In this document: positions 48,104-57,776 of the stretch, one piece after another
Layout: every line of letters starts with the position of its first letter
Position numbering within the stretch: the stretch's first letter is position 1
Assembly: GCA_947495055.1 (NCBI GenBank)
Contig: CANLXO010000007.1
Coordinates: 91,855 to 155,854, forward strand
Length of the DNA: 64,000 bases
From: an uncultured Psychrobacter sp.
Lineage (GTDB): Bacteria; Pseudomonadota; Gammaproteobacteria; Pseudomonadales; Moraxellaceae
Direction of reading: 5' to 3'
Notes under the pieces: model-generated
The model's database searches: none
Seen by the model: only the letters and a program-made list of their open reading frames with translations
Told to the model about the DNA's origin: nothing
Translations under genes and position numbers: made by a program

Positions 48104-49678
48104 ATGCCATCCTCTCATATGTCGCCATCAGACCCAGTAAGTCCAGTACTATCAACCGTGCAGGCCACGCATCAGCCGCCTTTTTATTATCGATTGGTTA
48201 TTAGCTTATTAAAGCCTCTGTACCGTATACAAGTCTGGCGACGCTCGCACAAGAACGACAACTATCAGCAAGAAGTAGCGCAGCGTTTTGGCAAGCATTA
48301 TCCGCCGCCTCCAGTATCCCAAGCTAATGATCAAAATGGCTTTGATCAAACCAGTCTTGTTAAAAACAGCCGTATGATAACCAACCCTCAATCGGTCATT
48401 TGGTGTCATGCCGTATCTTTAGGTGAGACTAACACCATCGCGCCACTGCTCGATGCCTTACTCGCAAAGGGCTACCAGATCTGGCTGACCAATACCACGC
48501 AGACAGGATTTGCACGCGGTGCTAGCCGTTTTGCTAATGATATCGCAGCAGGCAGGCTGAGCCACAGCTATGTTCCCGTAGACACGCCTGCGGTGGTCGA
48601 GACGTTTTTGGCGCATGTAGAGCCTATTGCTGCACTGTTTGTCGAAACTGAGCTGTGGGCTAATATATTGAGCAAACTATCTGAGCACAAAATACCTAGC
48701 ATCTTAGTGAATGGTCGTCTGTCTGCGTCCTCTTTTAAGCGCTATCAAAAGATAGAAGCGGTCAGCACGAGCATGATGGAGAATTTGACGCTGATCATCG
48801 CGCAAGATGATGAGTCGGCCAAACGCTTTCGTCAGTTAGGTGCGCAAAGCGCGCAGATTCGGGTGGCAGGCTCGCTCAAATGGGTCATAAATACCCCGCA
48901 GATCACAGCAAAAACTACTCAGGCGACCGTTGAGATTGAAGATAAGACAAAGAACAAGTCGCTAAAAAAAGAGCCCAACGTTGCATCTGCTGCTAACGCA
49001 GAACGAGACGCATTAGCGCGTCCCATTTGGGTAGCGGCGAGTACCCATAGTGGTGAGGAAGCAGCAGCTTTGACGTTGCATACACAATTGCTAGCAGAAT
49101 CAGCGCTTAATAAGGTTTTACTTATCATCGTCCCTAGGCATCCTGAGCGCTTTGATGAGGTGGCAACGCTTATTCAAGCGTCAGGACTGACAATGGCACG
49201 GCGTAGTCTTGATGAGCAAATAACTGATCAGACCCAAGTATATTTGGCTGATAGTATGGGCGAGCTCATGCACTGGTATAAGCTCGCTGACGTAGCACTA
49301 GTCGGTGGCTCTTTGGTCGATATCGGTGGGCACAATCCAGTAGAGCCTGCTAGCGTTGGGACACCAGTACTGATAGGGCGCTATACACAATCGTGTCAGA
49401 GTGTGGTCGATAAATTGGCGAGCGCCGGCGCGCTGTATCAACCTTATAATCCTTATTATCAAGCTATCTATAAGCAGGATCGAGAGGCTTTAGATAATCA
49501 AGCGACTGACGACACGCTGATTTATGAGCAACTAAAGCTATGGCTTATTGAGACAGAACTGGCACTTACGGCAGGTAAGGCAGGCAAGATAATGACATTA
49601 GAGCAGCAGTCTATCTTGACGCGGCAACTGTCTATGATTGAAGAAGTTATAAAAGAGTATTCAGCGATAAAATCTTAG
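48104..49678 (+). CDS. waaA: 3-deoxy-D-manno-octulosonic acid (Kdo) transferase
   Basis: WaaA adds Kdo to lipid IVA at the inner membrane during LPS/LOS synthesis. It is a GT-B glycosyltransferase. The N-terminal GT30 domain has SLGETNTIAPLLDALL and TTQTGFARG, and the acceptor-side VPVDTPAVVETFLAHVEP. The second domain has IIVPRHPERF and the donor-binding GGHNPVEPASVGTPVLIG. At 524 residues it is longer than the typical 420-430. The extra length comes from a polar N-terminal extension, a loop after QRFGKHYPPPPV, and another near KTKNKSLKKEPN, all low-complexity. No good ribosome site was seen. Confidence 0.95.
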   Translation: MPSSHMSPSDPVSPVLSTVQATHQPPFYYRLVISLLKPLYRIQVWRRSHKNDNYQQEVAQRFGKHYPPPPVSQANDQNGFDQTSLVKNSRMITNPQSVIWCHAVSLGETNTIAPLLDALLAKGYQIWLTNTTQTGFARGASRFANDIAAGRLSHSYVPVDTPAVVETFLAHVEPIAALFVETELWANILSKLSEHKIPSILVNGRLSASSFKRYQKIEAVSTSMMENLTLIIAQDDESAKRFRQLGAQSAQIRVAGSLKWVINTPQITAKTTQATVEIEDKTKNKSLKKEPNVASAANAERDALARPIWVAASTHSGEEAAALTLHTQLLAESALNKVLLIIVPRHPERFDEVATLIQASGLTMARRSLDEQITDQTQVYLADSMGELMHWYKLADVALVGGSLVDIGGHNPVEPASVGTPVLIGRYTQSCQSVVDKLASAGALYQPYNPYYQAIYKQDREALDNQATDDTLIYEQLKLWLIETELALTAGKAGKIMTLEQQSILTRQLSMIEEVIKEYSAIKS

Positions 49679-49684
49679 ATTACC

Positions 49685-49732
49685 TTTATCCTTAAAAGCC
49701 TTTATGCTTATAAGCCTTTATCCTTGAAAGCT
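49685..49732 (+). repeat. Three 16-bp tandem repeats between waaA and rsmE
   Basis: The copies TTTATCCTTAAAAGCC, TTTATGCTTATAAGCC and TTTATCCTTGAAAGCT follow each other directly and fill most of the spacer. Confidence 0.88.
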
Positions 49733-49764
49733 TATAAATCAATTTACTGAAAACGGCAATTTAT

Positions 49765-50514
49765 ATGAACTGTATTTTATTACCCGCAGCCAATATCACT
49801 TTGCCGACTGCAATCATTGATGATGCTAAGCAGATTGAACATATTGACAAAGTGCTTGGCCTAAAAGTAGGGGATAGCCTAAAAATAGGGCAACTCGGCG
49901 GTAATATTGGTAGCGCTATTATTGAGCACATAACGCCGCTTCAGATTGGTCTTTGTGATGTTACCTTGACCGTTGAGCCGCCACCTAAGCTCAATATTAG
50001 CGTGGTTTTAGCCTTGCCACGTCCAAAAGTGCTGCGCCGTTTAATAATGGATATGACCGCCTTAGGCGTTCGCGACATCATATTGGTTAACAGCTATCGT
50101 ACGCAAAAGAGCTATTGGCAAAGTCCAATGCTTAATCGTCTCGATGAGTTTGTACTAGAGGGCTTACAACAAGGCGTTGACACCACCGCGCCTAGTATCA
50201 CGCTAGAAAAACGCTTTAAGCCTTTCGTCGAGGACAAACTTGCAGACTTAGTCACCACAGGCGCTATTGTCGCGCATCCTTATAGTGAAGTGTCATTGAC
50301 GCAGTATATGCAAACGCTTGGCAATGAGACCAGATCTACGCCGCTACCTTGTGTCGTCTGTATTGGCAACGAGGGCGGTTGGATTGATTATGAGATTGAC
50401 CTGCTTGCCAAACAAGGCTGTCAAGCGGTTAGCATGGGGTCACGGATACTGCGTACTGAAGCGGCGGTCAATGTAATCTTGGGGCAGTGGTTACTAAGTC
50501 AAAACTATCCGTAA
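49765..50514 (+). CDS. rsmE: 16S rRNA (uracil-1498-N3)-methyltransferase
   Basis: RsmE methylates N3 of U1498 in 16S rRNA with SAM. It is a SPOUT methyltransferase: an N-terminal PUA-like domain (IDKVLGLKVGDSLKIG), then the knotted SAM domain with IMDMTALGVRDIILVNSYR, CIGNEGGWIDYE and the C-terminal SMGSRILRTEAAVNV. At 249 residues it is normal for the family. Codon context and frame are clean. It lies directly after waaA and the repeat spacer. Confidence 0.95.
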   Translation: MNCILLPAANITLPTAIIDDAKQIEHIDKVLGLKVGDSLKIGQLGGNIGSAIIEHITPLQIGLCDVTLTVEPPPKLNISVVLALPRPKVLRRLIMDMTALGVRDIILVNSYRTQKSYWQSPMLNRLDEFVLEGLQQGVDTTAPSITLEKRFKPFVEDKLADLVTTGAIVAHPYSEVSLTQYMQTLGNETRSTPLPCVVCIGNEGGWIDYEIDLLAKQGCQAVSMGSRILRTEAAVNVILGQWLLSQNYP

Positions 50515-50591
50515 ACTCAGTTAAAAGCCTACCCTATGTGTCAGTAAAACACGTAAACTATAGATAGCAGGTTGTGCTAAATAAATGTATT

Positions 50592-50610
50592 GATAATTAA
50601 TCTCATTTAG
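50592..50610 (+). promoter_or_regulatory. Candidate Fur box upstream of fbpA
   Basis: GATAATTAATCTCATTTAG matches the 19-base Fur consensus at 12 positions, including both GATAAT and TCATT parts. The position, about 120 bases before the iron-transport gene, fits iron repression, but the match alone is modest. Confidence 0.4.
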
Positions 50611-50726
50611 ATTAGTATGTTGTTTTCGGACTTTTGGGTCTGATTTTTTATTTATTTATTGCATTCTATAGATAGCAGCTTCTATCAAAAGCCTCTATAA
50701 CGACGAGCATTACTGCGGAGATAACC

Positions 50727-51842
50727 ATGTCAATTAGCGCTACGAGCATCAGCTTGCCCTCGACCAAAATTTTATCTGTTGCTGTATTTGGGGCAATGTT
50801 AGGATTAGCGGGTTGTAATAATGCCTCTACTCCTGAAACGAGTGTTGATAGCGAGACGCCAGCTACTGAAACTGAGGCTACTGAAACCGTAGCGACTAAC
50901 AGCAATGAGCCTACGGTAACTGTTTACTCATCTCGTAACGAGCAGCTGATAAAACCCCTTTTAGATCGCTATACCCAAGAGACAGGTATCGAGGTTGAGC
51001 TAGTCACTGACAAAGACGGTCCGCTTATGGCGCGCCTGCAAGCTGAAGGTGACAACACGCCAGCCGATATGCTATTGACTGTCGATGCGGGTAACTTATG
51101 GCAGGCAGGACAGCAAGGTCTCTTGCAACCTGTCGCATCAGAGGTGCTAACGGCAAACGTTCCTGCCAAATACCGTGATCCAAAAGGTCAGTGGACGGGT
51201 CTATCATTACGCGCGCGTACTATATTCTACGATCCAAGCAAAATTGATGCCGAAGAGTTGTCTACCTATGCTGACCTGGCCGATCCAAAATGGAAAGGTA
51301 AATTATGTCTGCGCACCTCTAAAAAGGTTTATAACCAGTCCCTAGTCGCCAGCATGATAGAGCACTTAGGTGAAGAGCAAACTGAAGCGGTCATCCGCGG
51401 CTGGGTGGATAACCTTGCAACGGATGTCTTTAGCGATGATACCAGCTTGCTTGAGGCAATCGCTGCTGGTCAGTGTGAAGTCGGTATCGCAAACAGCTAC
51501 TACTATGGTCGTCTGCTCGATGAAAAGCCTGATTTCCCTGTTAATATATTCTGGGCCAATCAAGGTGGAACGGGTACTCATGTGAATATCTCTGGCGCAG
51601 GCGTGGTCGCAGGCTCAGACAATCCAGATGGCGCACTGAAACTGATGGAATGGTTGTCATCTGATGAAGCACAGGGTATCTACGCCAGTGCTGATAAAGA
51701 ATATCCTGTCAAAGCAGGCGTTGATGAGTCAGATATGCTCAGATCTTGGGGCACGTTTAAACAAGACGATATCAATGTACAGAAATTTGGTGAGCTACAA
51801 ACTGGGGCTATTCAAATGATGGATAAAGCGGGCTATAAATAA
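50727..51842 (+). CDS. fbpA: Ferric-iron ABC transporter, substrate-binding lipoprotein
   Basis: This is an FbpA/FutA-type periplasmic Fe3+-binding protein. The lipobox LAGC (Cys30) shows it is lipidated, unlike the soluble FbpA of Neisseria. An acidic Thr/Glu linker (TETEATETVA) separates the anchor from the domain, which begins VTVYSSRNEQLIKPLLDRY. The paired Tyr residues that bind iron lie in ANSYYYGRL. WKGKLCLRTSKK and WLSSDEAQGIYA also fit the family. GGAG precedes the ATG. The permease and ATPase genes follow at short spacing. Fe3+ is the likely cargo; the Fur-like site supports this. Confidence 0.9.
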   Translation: MSISATSISLPSTKILSVAVFGAMLGLAGCNNASTPETSVDSETPATETEATETVATNSNEPTVTVYSSRNEQLIKPLLDRYTQETGIEVELVTDKDGPLMARLQAEGDNTPADMLLTVDAGNLWQAGQQGLLQPVASEVLTANVPAKYRDPKGQWTGLSLRARTIFYDPSKIDAEELSTYADLADPKWKGKLCLRTSKKVYNQSLVASMIEHLGEEQTEAVIRGWVDNLATDVFSDDTSLLEAIAAGQCEVGIANSYYYGRLLDEKPDFPVNIFWANQGGTGTHVNISGAGVVAGSDNPDGALKLMEWLSSDEAQGIYASADKEYPVKAGVDESDMLRSWGTFKQDDINVQKFGELQTGAIQMMDKAGYK

Positions 51843-51945
51843 CAGTAAAAAATAAAAGCAAATAGGGATTATCGGTAATAAAAGCACTCTCATCTAGCTT
51901 TATTTATATACAATAGAGATAGATGAGGAATATACCGAAAACGTC

Positions 51946-53598
51946 TTGCAAGGTAATACTATTAATAAGTTAGATATCCGCCAAAAGCGCGCCAGCAGCC
52001 GTGACTATACGGTTGTGCAGCGCATTTTATCGAAATCAGTCTTAGGGCTGATTTCGTTGTTTATGCTGGTGCCGATTTTGATTGTGCTACTGTCATGGAC
52101 ACAGCCGGTCGCTGATATCTGGACGCACATGGCAGATTACGTATTGCCACAAGTGCTCAAAAATACCGCTATCTTACTGGTTATGGTCACGGTATTCTCT
52201 GGCAGCATCGGGACGATATTGGCTTGGTTTACCAGTATGTACCGCTTCCCAGGGCAGCGCTTTTTTACGTGGGCGCTCATGCTACCGCTTGCGATACCCG
52301 CTTATGTCTTAGCGTTCGTCACCGTAGGTATTGTTGACTTTAGCGGGCCCTTGCAGACTTTTTTGCGTTATGCTGGATTAACGACTGCCATACCATCAGT
52401 GCGCAACGTGTGGGGCGCAGGGCTGATACTGTCATTAGCCTTTTATCCTTATGTCTATCTGCTGGCGCGTCAAGCGTTTTTATCGCAAGGACGCCGTGCG
52501 ATCGAAGCGGGGCAAATGCTAGGATTTAGCCGCAGTCGAGTGTTCTTTAGATTAGCATTACCGCAAGCACTGCCGTGGATCATTGGTGGGTTGCTACTTG
52601 CTTGTATGGAGACCTTGGCGGACTTTGGCGCGGTATCGGTATTTAACGTCGATACCTTTACCACTGCTATTTATAAAGCATGGTTTGGATTTTTTAGTTT
52701 AACGACCGCCGCCCAACTTGCCGCGTTATTAATAGGCGTGGTGTTTATCGTCGTGCTCTTTGAGCAATATTGGCAAGCGCGGCGCAGCAACGTAGTGACG
52801 CAAGGTAGCAACCGACGTTTTGACAGCAGTAGCGCAAGCAAACTGGCGATGACGCTGTTTTGTACGACCGTGTTTTTGATTGCGTTCTTGATACCGTTTT
52901 TGCAGCTGATTTATTGGACTGCGATGAATTATCAAGAAGATTTTGACGCGCGTTACATCGATTTTGTGACCAATAGCTTGATGATTGCTAGTATGACCAC
53001 CTTGCTCATCGCGTTTTTTGCTATCATTATCGCTTGGATAAAACGTCAGTATCCAGATAAAACCACCAAGCTTTTGACCACGTTAGCTAACCTAGGCTAC
53101 GTCGTCCCAGGTACGGTGCTGGCGGTCGGGGTGTTTATCCCTATTGCTTGGCTTGATAATCAACTCATTGCCTTTGGCATTACCTCAAAACAGTTTCTCT
53201 CAGGTAGCGTAATTGTCATGCTGCTAGCGCTATCAACGCGGTTTTTGACCGTTAGTTTTCAGCCTATAGATCGACAACTTCAGCGCTTGACTGTCAATCA
53301 AGAAGCTGCCGCCAAACTACTTAGCGACAGTCCATTACAGCGCTGGCGACGTGTAGTACTACCAGTGCTCAGTCCTGGCGTGCTTACTGCGCTGCTTATG
53401 GGTTTCGTTGAAGTGATGAAAGAGATGCCGATCACGCTTATGACACGCCGGCAAGGCTGGGATACCCTAGCGGTGCGCGTGTTTGAAATGACCAGTGAAG
53501 GCATGTGGGCGCGAGCAGCGCTACCGAGTTTACTCATAGTGCTCGTAGGTCTTATACCTGTTTGGATACTATTAAGACAAAGCGAAAAACAAGGCTAG
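51946..53598 (+). CDS. fbpB: Ferric-iron ABC transporter, permease
   Basis: This is a fused double permease of 550 residues with about twelve transmembrane helices in two halves. Each half ends with the EAA loop that docks to the ATPase: EAGQMLGFSRSRVFFRLALPQ and EAAAKLLSDSPLQRWRRVVLP. The assigned start is TTG with no convincing ribosome site; the nearest GAGG lies about 15 bases upstream. A GTG some 25 codons later would remove most of the N-terminal cytoplasmic tail. It lies between the binding-protein and ATPase genes of the same operon. Confidence 0.93.
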   Translation: MQGNTINKLDIRQKRASSRDYTVVQRILSKSVLGLISLFMLVPILIVLLSWTQPVADIWTHMADYVLPQVLKNTAILLVMVTVFSGSIGTILAWFTSMYRFPGQRFFTWALMLPLAIPAYVLAFVTVGIVDFSGPLQTFLRYAGLTTAIPSVRNVWGAGLILSLAFYPYVYLLARQAFLSQGRRAIEAGQMLGFSRSRVFFRLALPQALPWIIGGLLLACMETLADFGAVSVFNVDTFTTAIYKAWFGFFSLTTAAQLAALLIGVVFIVVLFEQYWQARRSNVVTQGSNRRFDSSSASKLAMTLFCTTVFLIAFLIPFLQLIYWTAMNYQEDFDARYIDFVTNSLMIASMTTLLIAFFAIIIAWIKRQYPDKTTKLLTTLANLGYVVPGTVLAVGVFIPIAWLDNQLIAFGITSKQFLSGSVIVMLLALSTRFLTVSFQPIDRQLQRLTVNQEAAAKLLSDSPLQRWRRVVLPVLSPGVLTALLMGFVEVMKEMPITLMTRRQGWDTLAVRVFEMTSEGMWARAALPSLLIVLVGLIPVWILLRQSEKQG

Positions 53599-53662
53599 TA
53601 TTTAGCTTCAATATAAATACTCATTAATTACTCTTATTTATTAATAGCGACTGGTGCCATCT

Positions 53663-54850
53663 ATGCCTACCGACTCAAGTTACGACCAACCGCATACTAA
53701 TAGCACAGCTAATGGCGAGGCATATTTGCAAGTGCAAGACTTGGTCGTAGGCTATGATGATTTTGTGGTCGTCAAATCCTTGTCACTAGAGTTGCAACAA
53801 GGCGAGATCGGCTGCTTTTTGGGTTATAGTGGCTGCGGCAAGACTACCGCACTACGGGCAATCGCAGGTTTAGAGCCGACTCGTGAGGGCATTATTAGCT
53901 TAAACGGTAAGCGTTTGACTAAAAAAACCGCGCGTACCTCTTTTGCGGTCGCACCTGCCAAACGCGGTATGGGTATGGTATTTCAAGACTATGCGCTGTT
54001 TGGACACTTGAGCGTCGCCAAAAACATCGCTTTTGGTCTCAATAAGTGGTCATCTGCCGATAGACGCGCGCGAGTAAATGAGATGCTCAAACTCGTTGAG
54101 CTGAGCGAACATGCAGATAAACGTCCCAATGAGCTCTCTGGTGGTCAGCAGCAACGCGTAGCACTAGCGCGGGCTTTAGCGCCCAAACCCAAATTGCTAC
54201 TGCTCGATGAGCCATTCTCAAACCTAGATGTTATGCTGCGTGAGTCGCTAGCGATGAGTGTGCGCGATATCTTAAAGCGTACCAATACTACTGCGATACT
54301 AGTCACTCATGATCAAAATGAAGCCTTTGCCATCGCAGATAAAGTTGGCGTTATGCATCGCGGCAAGCTTGTCCAGTGGGCAACGCCAAGCGAGCTTTAT
54401 CATGAGCCAATCAGTCCTTTTGTCGCAGAGTTCGTTGGAGAAGGGGCGATGATAGATGGCATCATTAAAGAAGGGCACGTCGAGACGGCGCTCGGTGATA
54501 TTTATCGGCGCATGGAGGTCTATGATGAGACGGGACAATCAACATATTGTGAGTATGACTATCCTAACGGTACGCCCATCAAAGTACTGGTGCGACCTGA
54601 CGATATCATTCATGATGACGAGAGCGCGCGGACCGCACTCGTTGTAGGGCGGGTATTTCGCGGTGCCAACTATCTGTACCGCTTGCAACTCGATGACGGT
54701 CAGACGATTTTGTCTTTAGTACCCAGTCATCATAATCACGAGGTTGGCTCGCACATCGGTATTTTGCCGATACTTGAGCATGTCGTGGTATTTGATGAAA
54801 AAGAGATCAATGCCACAACGTGGTCAGAATATGACCGAGTTAATAGTTAA
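53663..54850 (+). CDS. fbpC: Ferric-iron ABC transporter, ATP-binding protein
   Basis: This protein couples ATP hydrolysis to the permease. Walker A is GYSGCGKTTALRAI, the Q loop is VFQDYALFGHL, the signature is LSGGQQQRVALARALA, Walker B is LLLLDEPFSNLD, and the switch is VTHDQNEAF. A C-terminal regulatory domain (about 255-395) follows, with KVLVRPDDI typical of the FbpC type. The ATG at 53663 gives 395 residues; an in-frame GTG at 53654 is an alternative. It is the last gene of fbpABC and converges on cmoM. Confidence 0.94.
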   Translation: MPTDSSYDQPHTNSTANGEAYLQVQDLVVGYDDFVVVKSLSLELQQGEIGCFLGYSGCGKTTALRAIAGLEPTREGIISLNGKRLTKKTARTSFAVAPAKRGMGMVFQDYALFGHLSVAKNIAFGLNKWSSADRRARVNEMLKLVELSEHADKRPNELSGGQQQRVALARALAPKPKLLLLDEPFSNLDVMLRESLAMSVRDILKRTNTTAILVTHDQNEAFAIADKVGVMHRGKLVQWATPSELYHEPISPFVAEFVGEGAMIDGIIKEGHVETALGDIYRRMEVYDETGQSTYCEYDYPNGTPIKVLVRPDDIIHDDESARTALVVGRVFRGANYLYRLQLDDGQTILSLVPSHHNHEVGSHIGILPILEHVVVFDEKEINATTWSEYDRVNS

Positions 54851-54879
54851 CTCAGCGCTTTGACTTTAATAATAAACTA

Positions 54880-55788
54880 TCAAAAATAGCGACGCGCCAA
54901 GATATGCAAGTAACGCCCCATACGCTTATAGGGCTCTTGATTTGAGTAGCGTAGCTCCATTCGTATCACATCATCAGGGTTATTATGCCCGCCGCGTTTG
55001 AGCGGAGCATAATCATGAAACACGCGCAAGCCACTCTCTAACACTATTTGATAGTCATGCTGTTGTAGCCACGATTCCACCTCTACCTTGGCAACGGGAT
55101 GATTGGGCGTCAGGCTTTTTTTGTTGTCCGCTTTGTAGCCGTCATCCTCTAGTAAGCTATCTAACAAATTAAAATTACCCATTATCAGGTTGCGATAAAC
55201 GAAACTGGCGGGATTATAAAAGCATAAAGATAGCGCGCCATTACTTGTCAGCTGACGATCAAAAAAATCCATAATCTCGCGAGGATCCGCTAGCCATTCA
55301 AGCAGCGCATGACACAGAATGAAATCAAATTTATCCGCGTCATTATTCTCATCATCTATTATTTTGTCAGCAGCGAGTTTGTCCTCCAACTGCTGATAAG
55401 GACAAGCGTGCCACGTTATATTATCCAAAGTGTCCTGAAAGGTGATGCTGTCTTTAGCTTTATCCAACATATTCGCTGATATATCGTTAATGACGACAGT
55501 ATGACCCAAAGCTGCCAGCTGGATCGCTATTTGCGCGAGTCCTGCGCCTACATCCAAAACACGTAAGGGTCGCCCAAGCTCCTCGCTCATATTTTTGACA
55601 TATTCAAAGATATCGCGTCGCAACACTGCCAATCTAATATCGCCTTTTAGACCGCCATAGACTTTCTTTGCAAAATGATCAGCGACATCATCAAAACTGC
55701 GATCTGCTCGCTTGTCTTGTGATTCTGGCTCTACTGAATTTATCGTTTGGCTCGTGCTATATTGATGCGTCTGGCTTTTATTCTGCAT
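54880..55788 (-). CDS. cmoM: tRNA 5-carboxymethoxyuridine methyltransferase CmoM
   Basis: CmoM methylates the carboxymethoxy group of cmo5U at the wobble position of several tRNAs. It is a class I SAM methyltransferase. The FDDVADHFAKKVYGGLKGDIRLAVL start is characteristic of the family. Motif I is VLDVGAGLAQIAIQLA, followed by VINDISANML (motif II) and LCHALLEWLADP (motif IV). At 302 residues it has a polar N-terminal extension of about 28 residues and a Asp/Asn-rich insert around DDENNDADK. No ribosome site is apparent. A shortened palindromic element lies about 80 bases upstream. Confidence 0.87.
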   Translation of the reverse strand: MQNKSQTHQYSTSQTINSVEPESQDKRADRSFDDVADHFAKKVYGGLKGDIRLAVLRRDIFEYVKNMSEELGRPLRVLDVGAGLAQIAIQLAALGHTVVINDISANMLDKAKDSITFQDTLDNITWHACPYQQLEDKLAADKIIDDENNDADKFDFILCHALLEWLADPREIMDFFDRQLTSNGALSLCFYNPASFVYRNLIMGNFNLLDSLLEDDGYKADNKKSLTPNHPVAKVEVESWLQQHDYQIVLESGLRVFHDYAPLKRGGHNNPDDVIRMELRYSNQEPYKRMGRYLHILARRYF

Positions 55789-55865
55789 AATAGTTGGGTC
55801 TTTATTTGTTGTTCTATCAAGAAGTGGCTTCTATTTCTCGCGCTACAAGATTTAGTAAAATAAAA

Positions 55866-55907
55866 GTGAACGGCAAGGATATTATACCAGTAGCTTTTGA
55901 AGTTTTT
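55866..55907. repeat. Shortened copy of the palindromic intergenic element
   Basis: It shares GTGAACG, GCAAG, TATACCAGTAGC and TTTGAAGTT in the same order with the right half of the element at 31203-31253, with an internal deletion and small changes. The left half is absent. Confidence 0.6.
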
Positions 55908-56051
55908 TTACGGTATAAATAATGACGCCTAAAGACTAAGTTATAGATAATTAAGCTTTTAATAACTGATTATTGAATGATAGGCTGATGCACTTTTACT
56001 GCCAAGGATTTTAGGCAATTATCTGCCCAACCCATGCTAAGGACAGCACCC

Positions 56052-57776
56052 ATGATTATACCCAAATCCATCTCTGTTAATACTCCTACTATGACCCGTT
56101 GTATCTTATCACTTGCTGTTGCCAGTAGCTTACTGCTAGTAGGCTGCGGAGATGATAACGACTTCGATGAAAAAGTAACAGACAACTCAGACATTAGCGT
56201 GAAGTCTATTAGTGAGTTTAATAAAGCGACGATAGATGGCGCATTTAGCACAGATGACTCTTCGACACCCGACGCTAAATGCGACATTAAAATAGAAAAA
56301 GTCACGTACAAAACTAAAGGCGCTGCTGGTGAAGATGCTACTGCAACCGCAGCATTGATGTTACCTAGTGGTGATAGCGCTGACTGTCAGGGCGACCGTC
56401 CTATTTTGCTCTATGCTCATGGTACCACGACGGACAAAAACTACGATTTCGCTCAAGTCGGTAATACGCAAAATTCAGCAGTGGGTGAAGCGACTTTAAT
56501 CGCGGCAAACTTTGCTGCACAAGGGTATATCGTTGTCGCGCCCAACTATGCAGGTTATGATGAGTCAGACCTAGATTATCATCCGTACTTGGTCGCTGAG
56601 CAGCAATCCACTGATATGATTGATGCGCTAGAGAGTGCACGCGATATCATCGACGATGAACAAGATAACAACAATCCCAATTATACAAGCATTGAGGACT
56701 CAGGTAAGCTGTTCATTAGCGGTTACTCGCAGGGCGGACATGTGGCAATGGCAACTGCTAGAGCGTTAGAGCAAGATGGCGAAACAGTCACTGCTATAGC
56801 GCCATTATCTGGCCCTTACGCATTAGCTGCCTTTGGTGACTTTATATTTAGAGGAAATGTCAACCTTGGTGCAACTCGTTTTGCGCCTTTGTTAGCAATT
56901 GGTTTACAGAAAAAATATAATATTTATCAAAATCCTAGTGAGATATTTACTAGCAACTACGCTAATACTAAATTGCCAAACATACTAAGCTTTTCAGAGC
57001 TAGTAACAGCCAATAAATTACCTGAATTTGCGCTATTTGAAAGAACTCCTAGCAACCCCACCTTAGTTGCCTTACCTCCATCTACACTACCATTTGCGCC
57101 GTTAGGATTTGATGATACAAACTATCTTATCAACACTGATTTTCGAGCTGCGTTCATAGAGGACTCGATAGCCAATCCCGATGGTTTAATACCGACAGTT
57201 ATGAATAGCGGTAAGACGGCTGCCAATCCACAAAACCCATTACGTAAAGCGTTAAAAGACAACGATCTACGTAGTTATAGACCAAATATGCCAACATTAT
57301 TGTGCGGCGGCAATCAGGATCCAACGGTATTTTATGATCTAAATACGGGGGCAGTAAATGGCTTATTACGCGCAGCAAATCTTCTTGATCCAAGCGCAAA
57401 AAATATTAACGTCACGATATTAGATGTCGATGCAACTAATGAAGATAAAAGACCAAATCAACCTTCTTTGGTTATGATAGGTAAAGCTTCGATGAATGCT
57501 TGGGACATACAAGCAGTTACCAATGATGTGCAAAGTAGATTTGCTACTAAAGTGCGGTCAGTTCAGACTACGGCATACACTGAAGCTTATACGGAAACGT
57601 ATACAAAAGCACTTCAAGATGGCAAAAACCAAACTGAAGCCAATGCTTTGGCTGTTGAAGTTGCAACACGTGCAGCAGGTGCAGCATTCTTAGGCGATTA
57701 CCATGGCGCTCTAGTCAGCACCGCTTGTACCCAAGCGACGCGTGAGTTCTTTGATCAAGATTTTAATCGCTCGTAA
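56052..57776 (+). CDS. Esterase/lipase-like lipoprotein (alpha/beta hydrolase)
   Basis: The lipobox LLVGC gives lipidated Cys32 when translation starts at the ATG at 56052, eight bases after AAGGA; an ATG at 56034 is upstream of that site. The mature protein is an alpha/beta hydrolase. It has an oxyanion-type YAHGTTT, the nucleophile elbow ISGYSQGGHVAMA with Ser226, a candidate acid in GGNQDPTVF and a candidate His in GDYHGAL. The layout resembles secreted lipases/acyl-transferring esterases, and a short Thr/Tyr/Ala-rich helix (TEAYTETYTKAL) lies before the last segment. It acts in the periplasm or on the cell surface; the substrate is unknown. Confidence 0.82.
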   Translation: MIIPKSISVNTPTMTRCILSLAVASSLLLVGCGDDNDFDEKVTDNSDISVKSISEFNKATIDGAFSTDDSSTPDAKCDIKIEKVTYKTKGAAGEDATATAALMLPSGDSADCQGDRPILLYAHGTTTDKNYDFAQVGNTQNSAVGEATLIAANFAAQGYIVVAPNYAGYDESDLDYHPYLVAEQQSTDMIDALESARDIIDDEQDNNNPNYTSIEDSGKLFISGYSQGGHVAMATARALEQDGETVTAIAPLSGPYALAAFGDFIFRGNVNLGATRFAPLLAIGLQKKYNIYQNPSEIFTSNYANTKLPNILSFSELVTANKLPEFALFERTPSNPTLVALPPSTLPFAPLGFDDTNYLINTDFRAAFIEDSIANPDGLIPTVMNSGKTAANPQNPLRKALKDNDLRSYRPNMPTLLCGGNQDPTVFYDLNTGAVNGLLRAANLLDPSAKNINVTILDVDATNEDKRPNQPSLVMIGKASMNAWDIQAVTNDVQSRFATKVRSVQTTAYTEAYTETYTKALQDGKNQTEANALAVEVATRAAGAAFLGDYHGALVSTACTQATREFFDQDFNRS

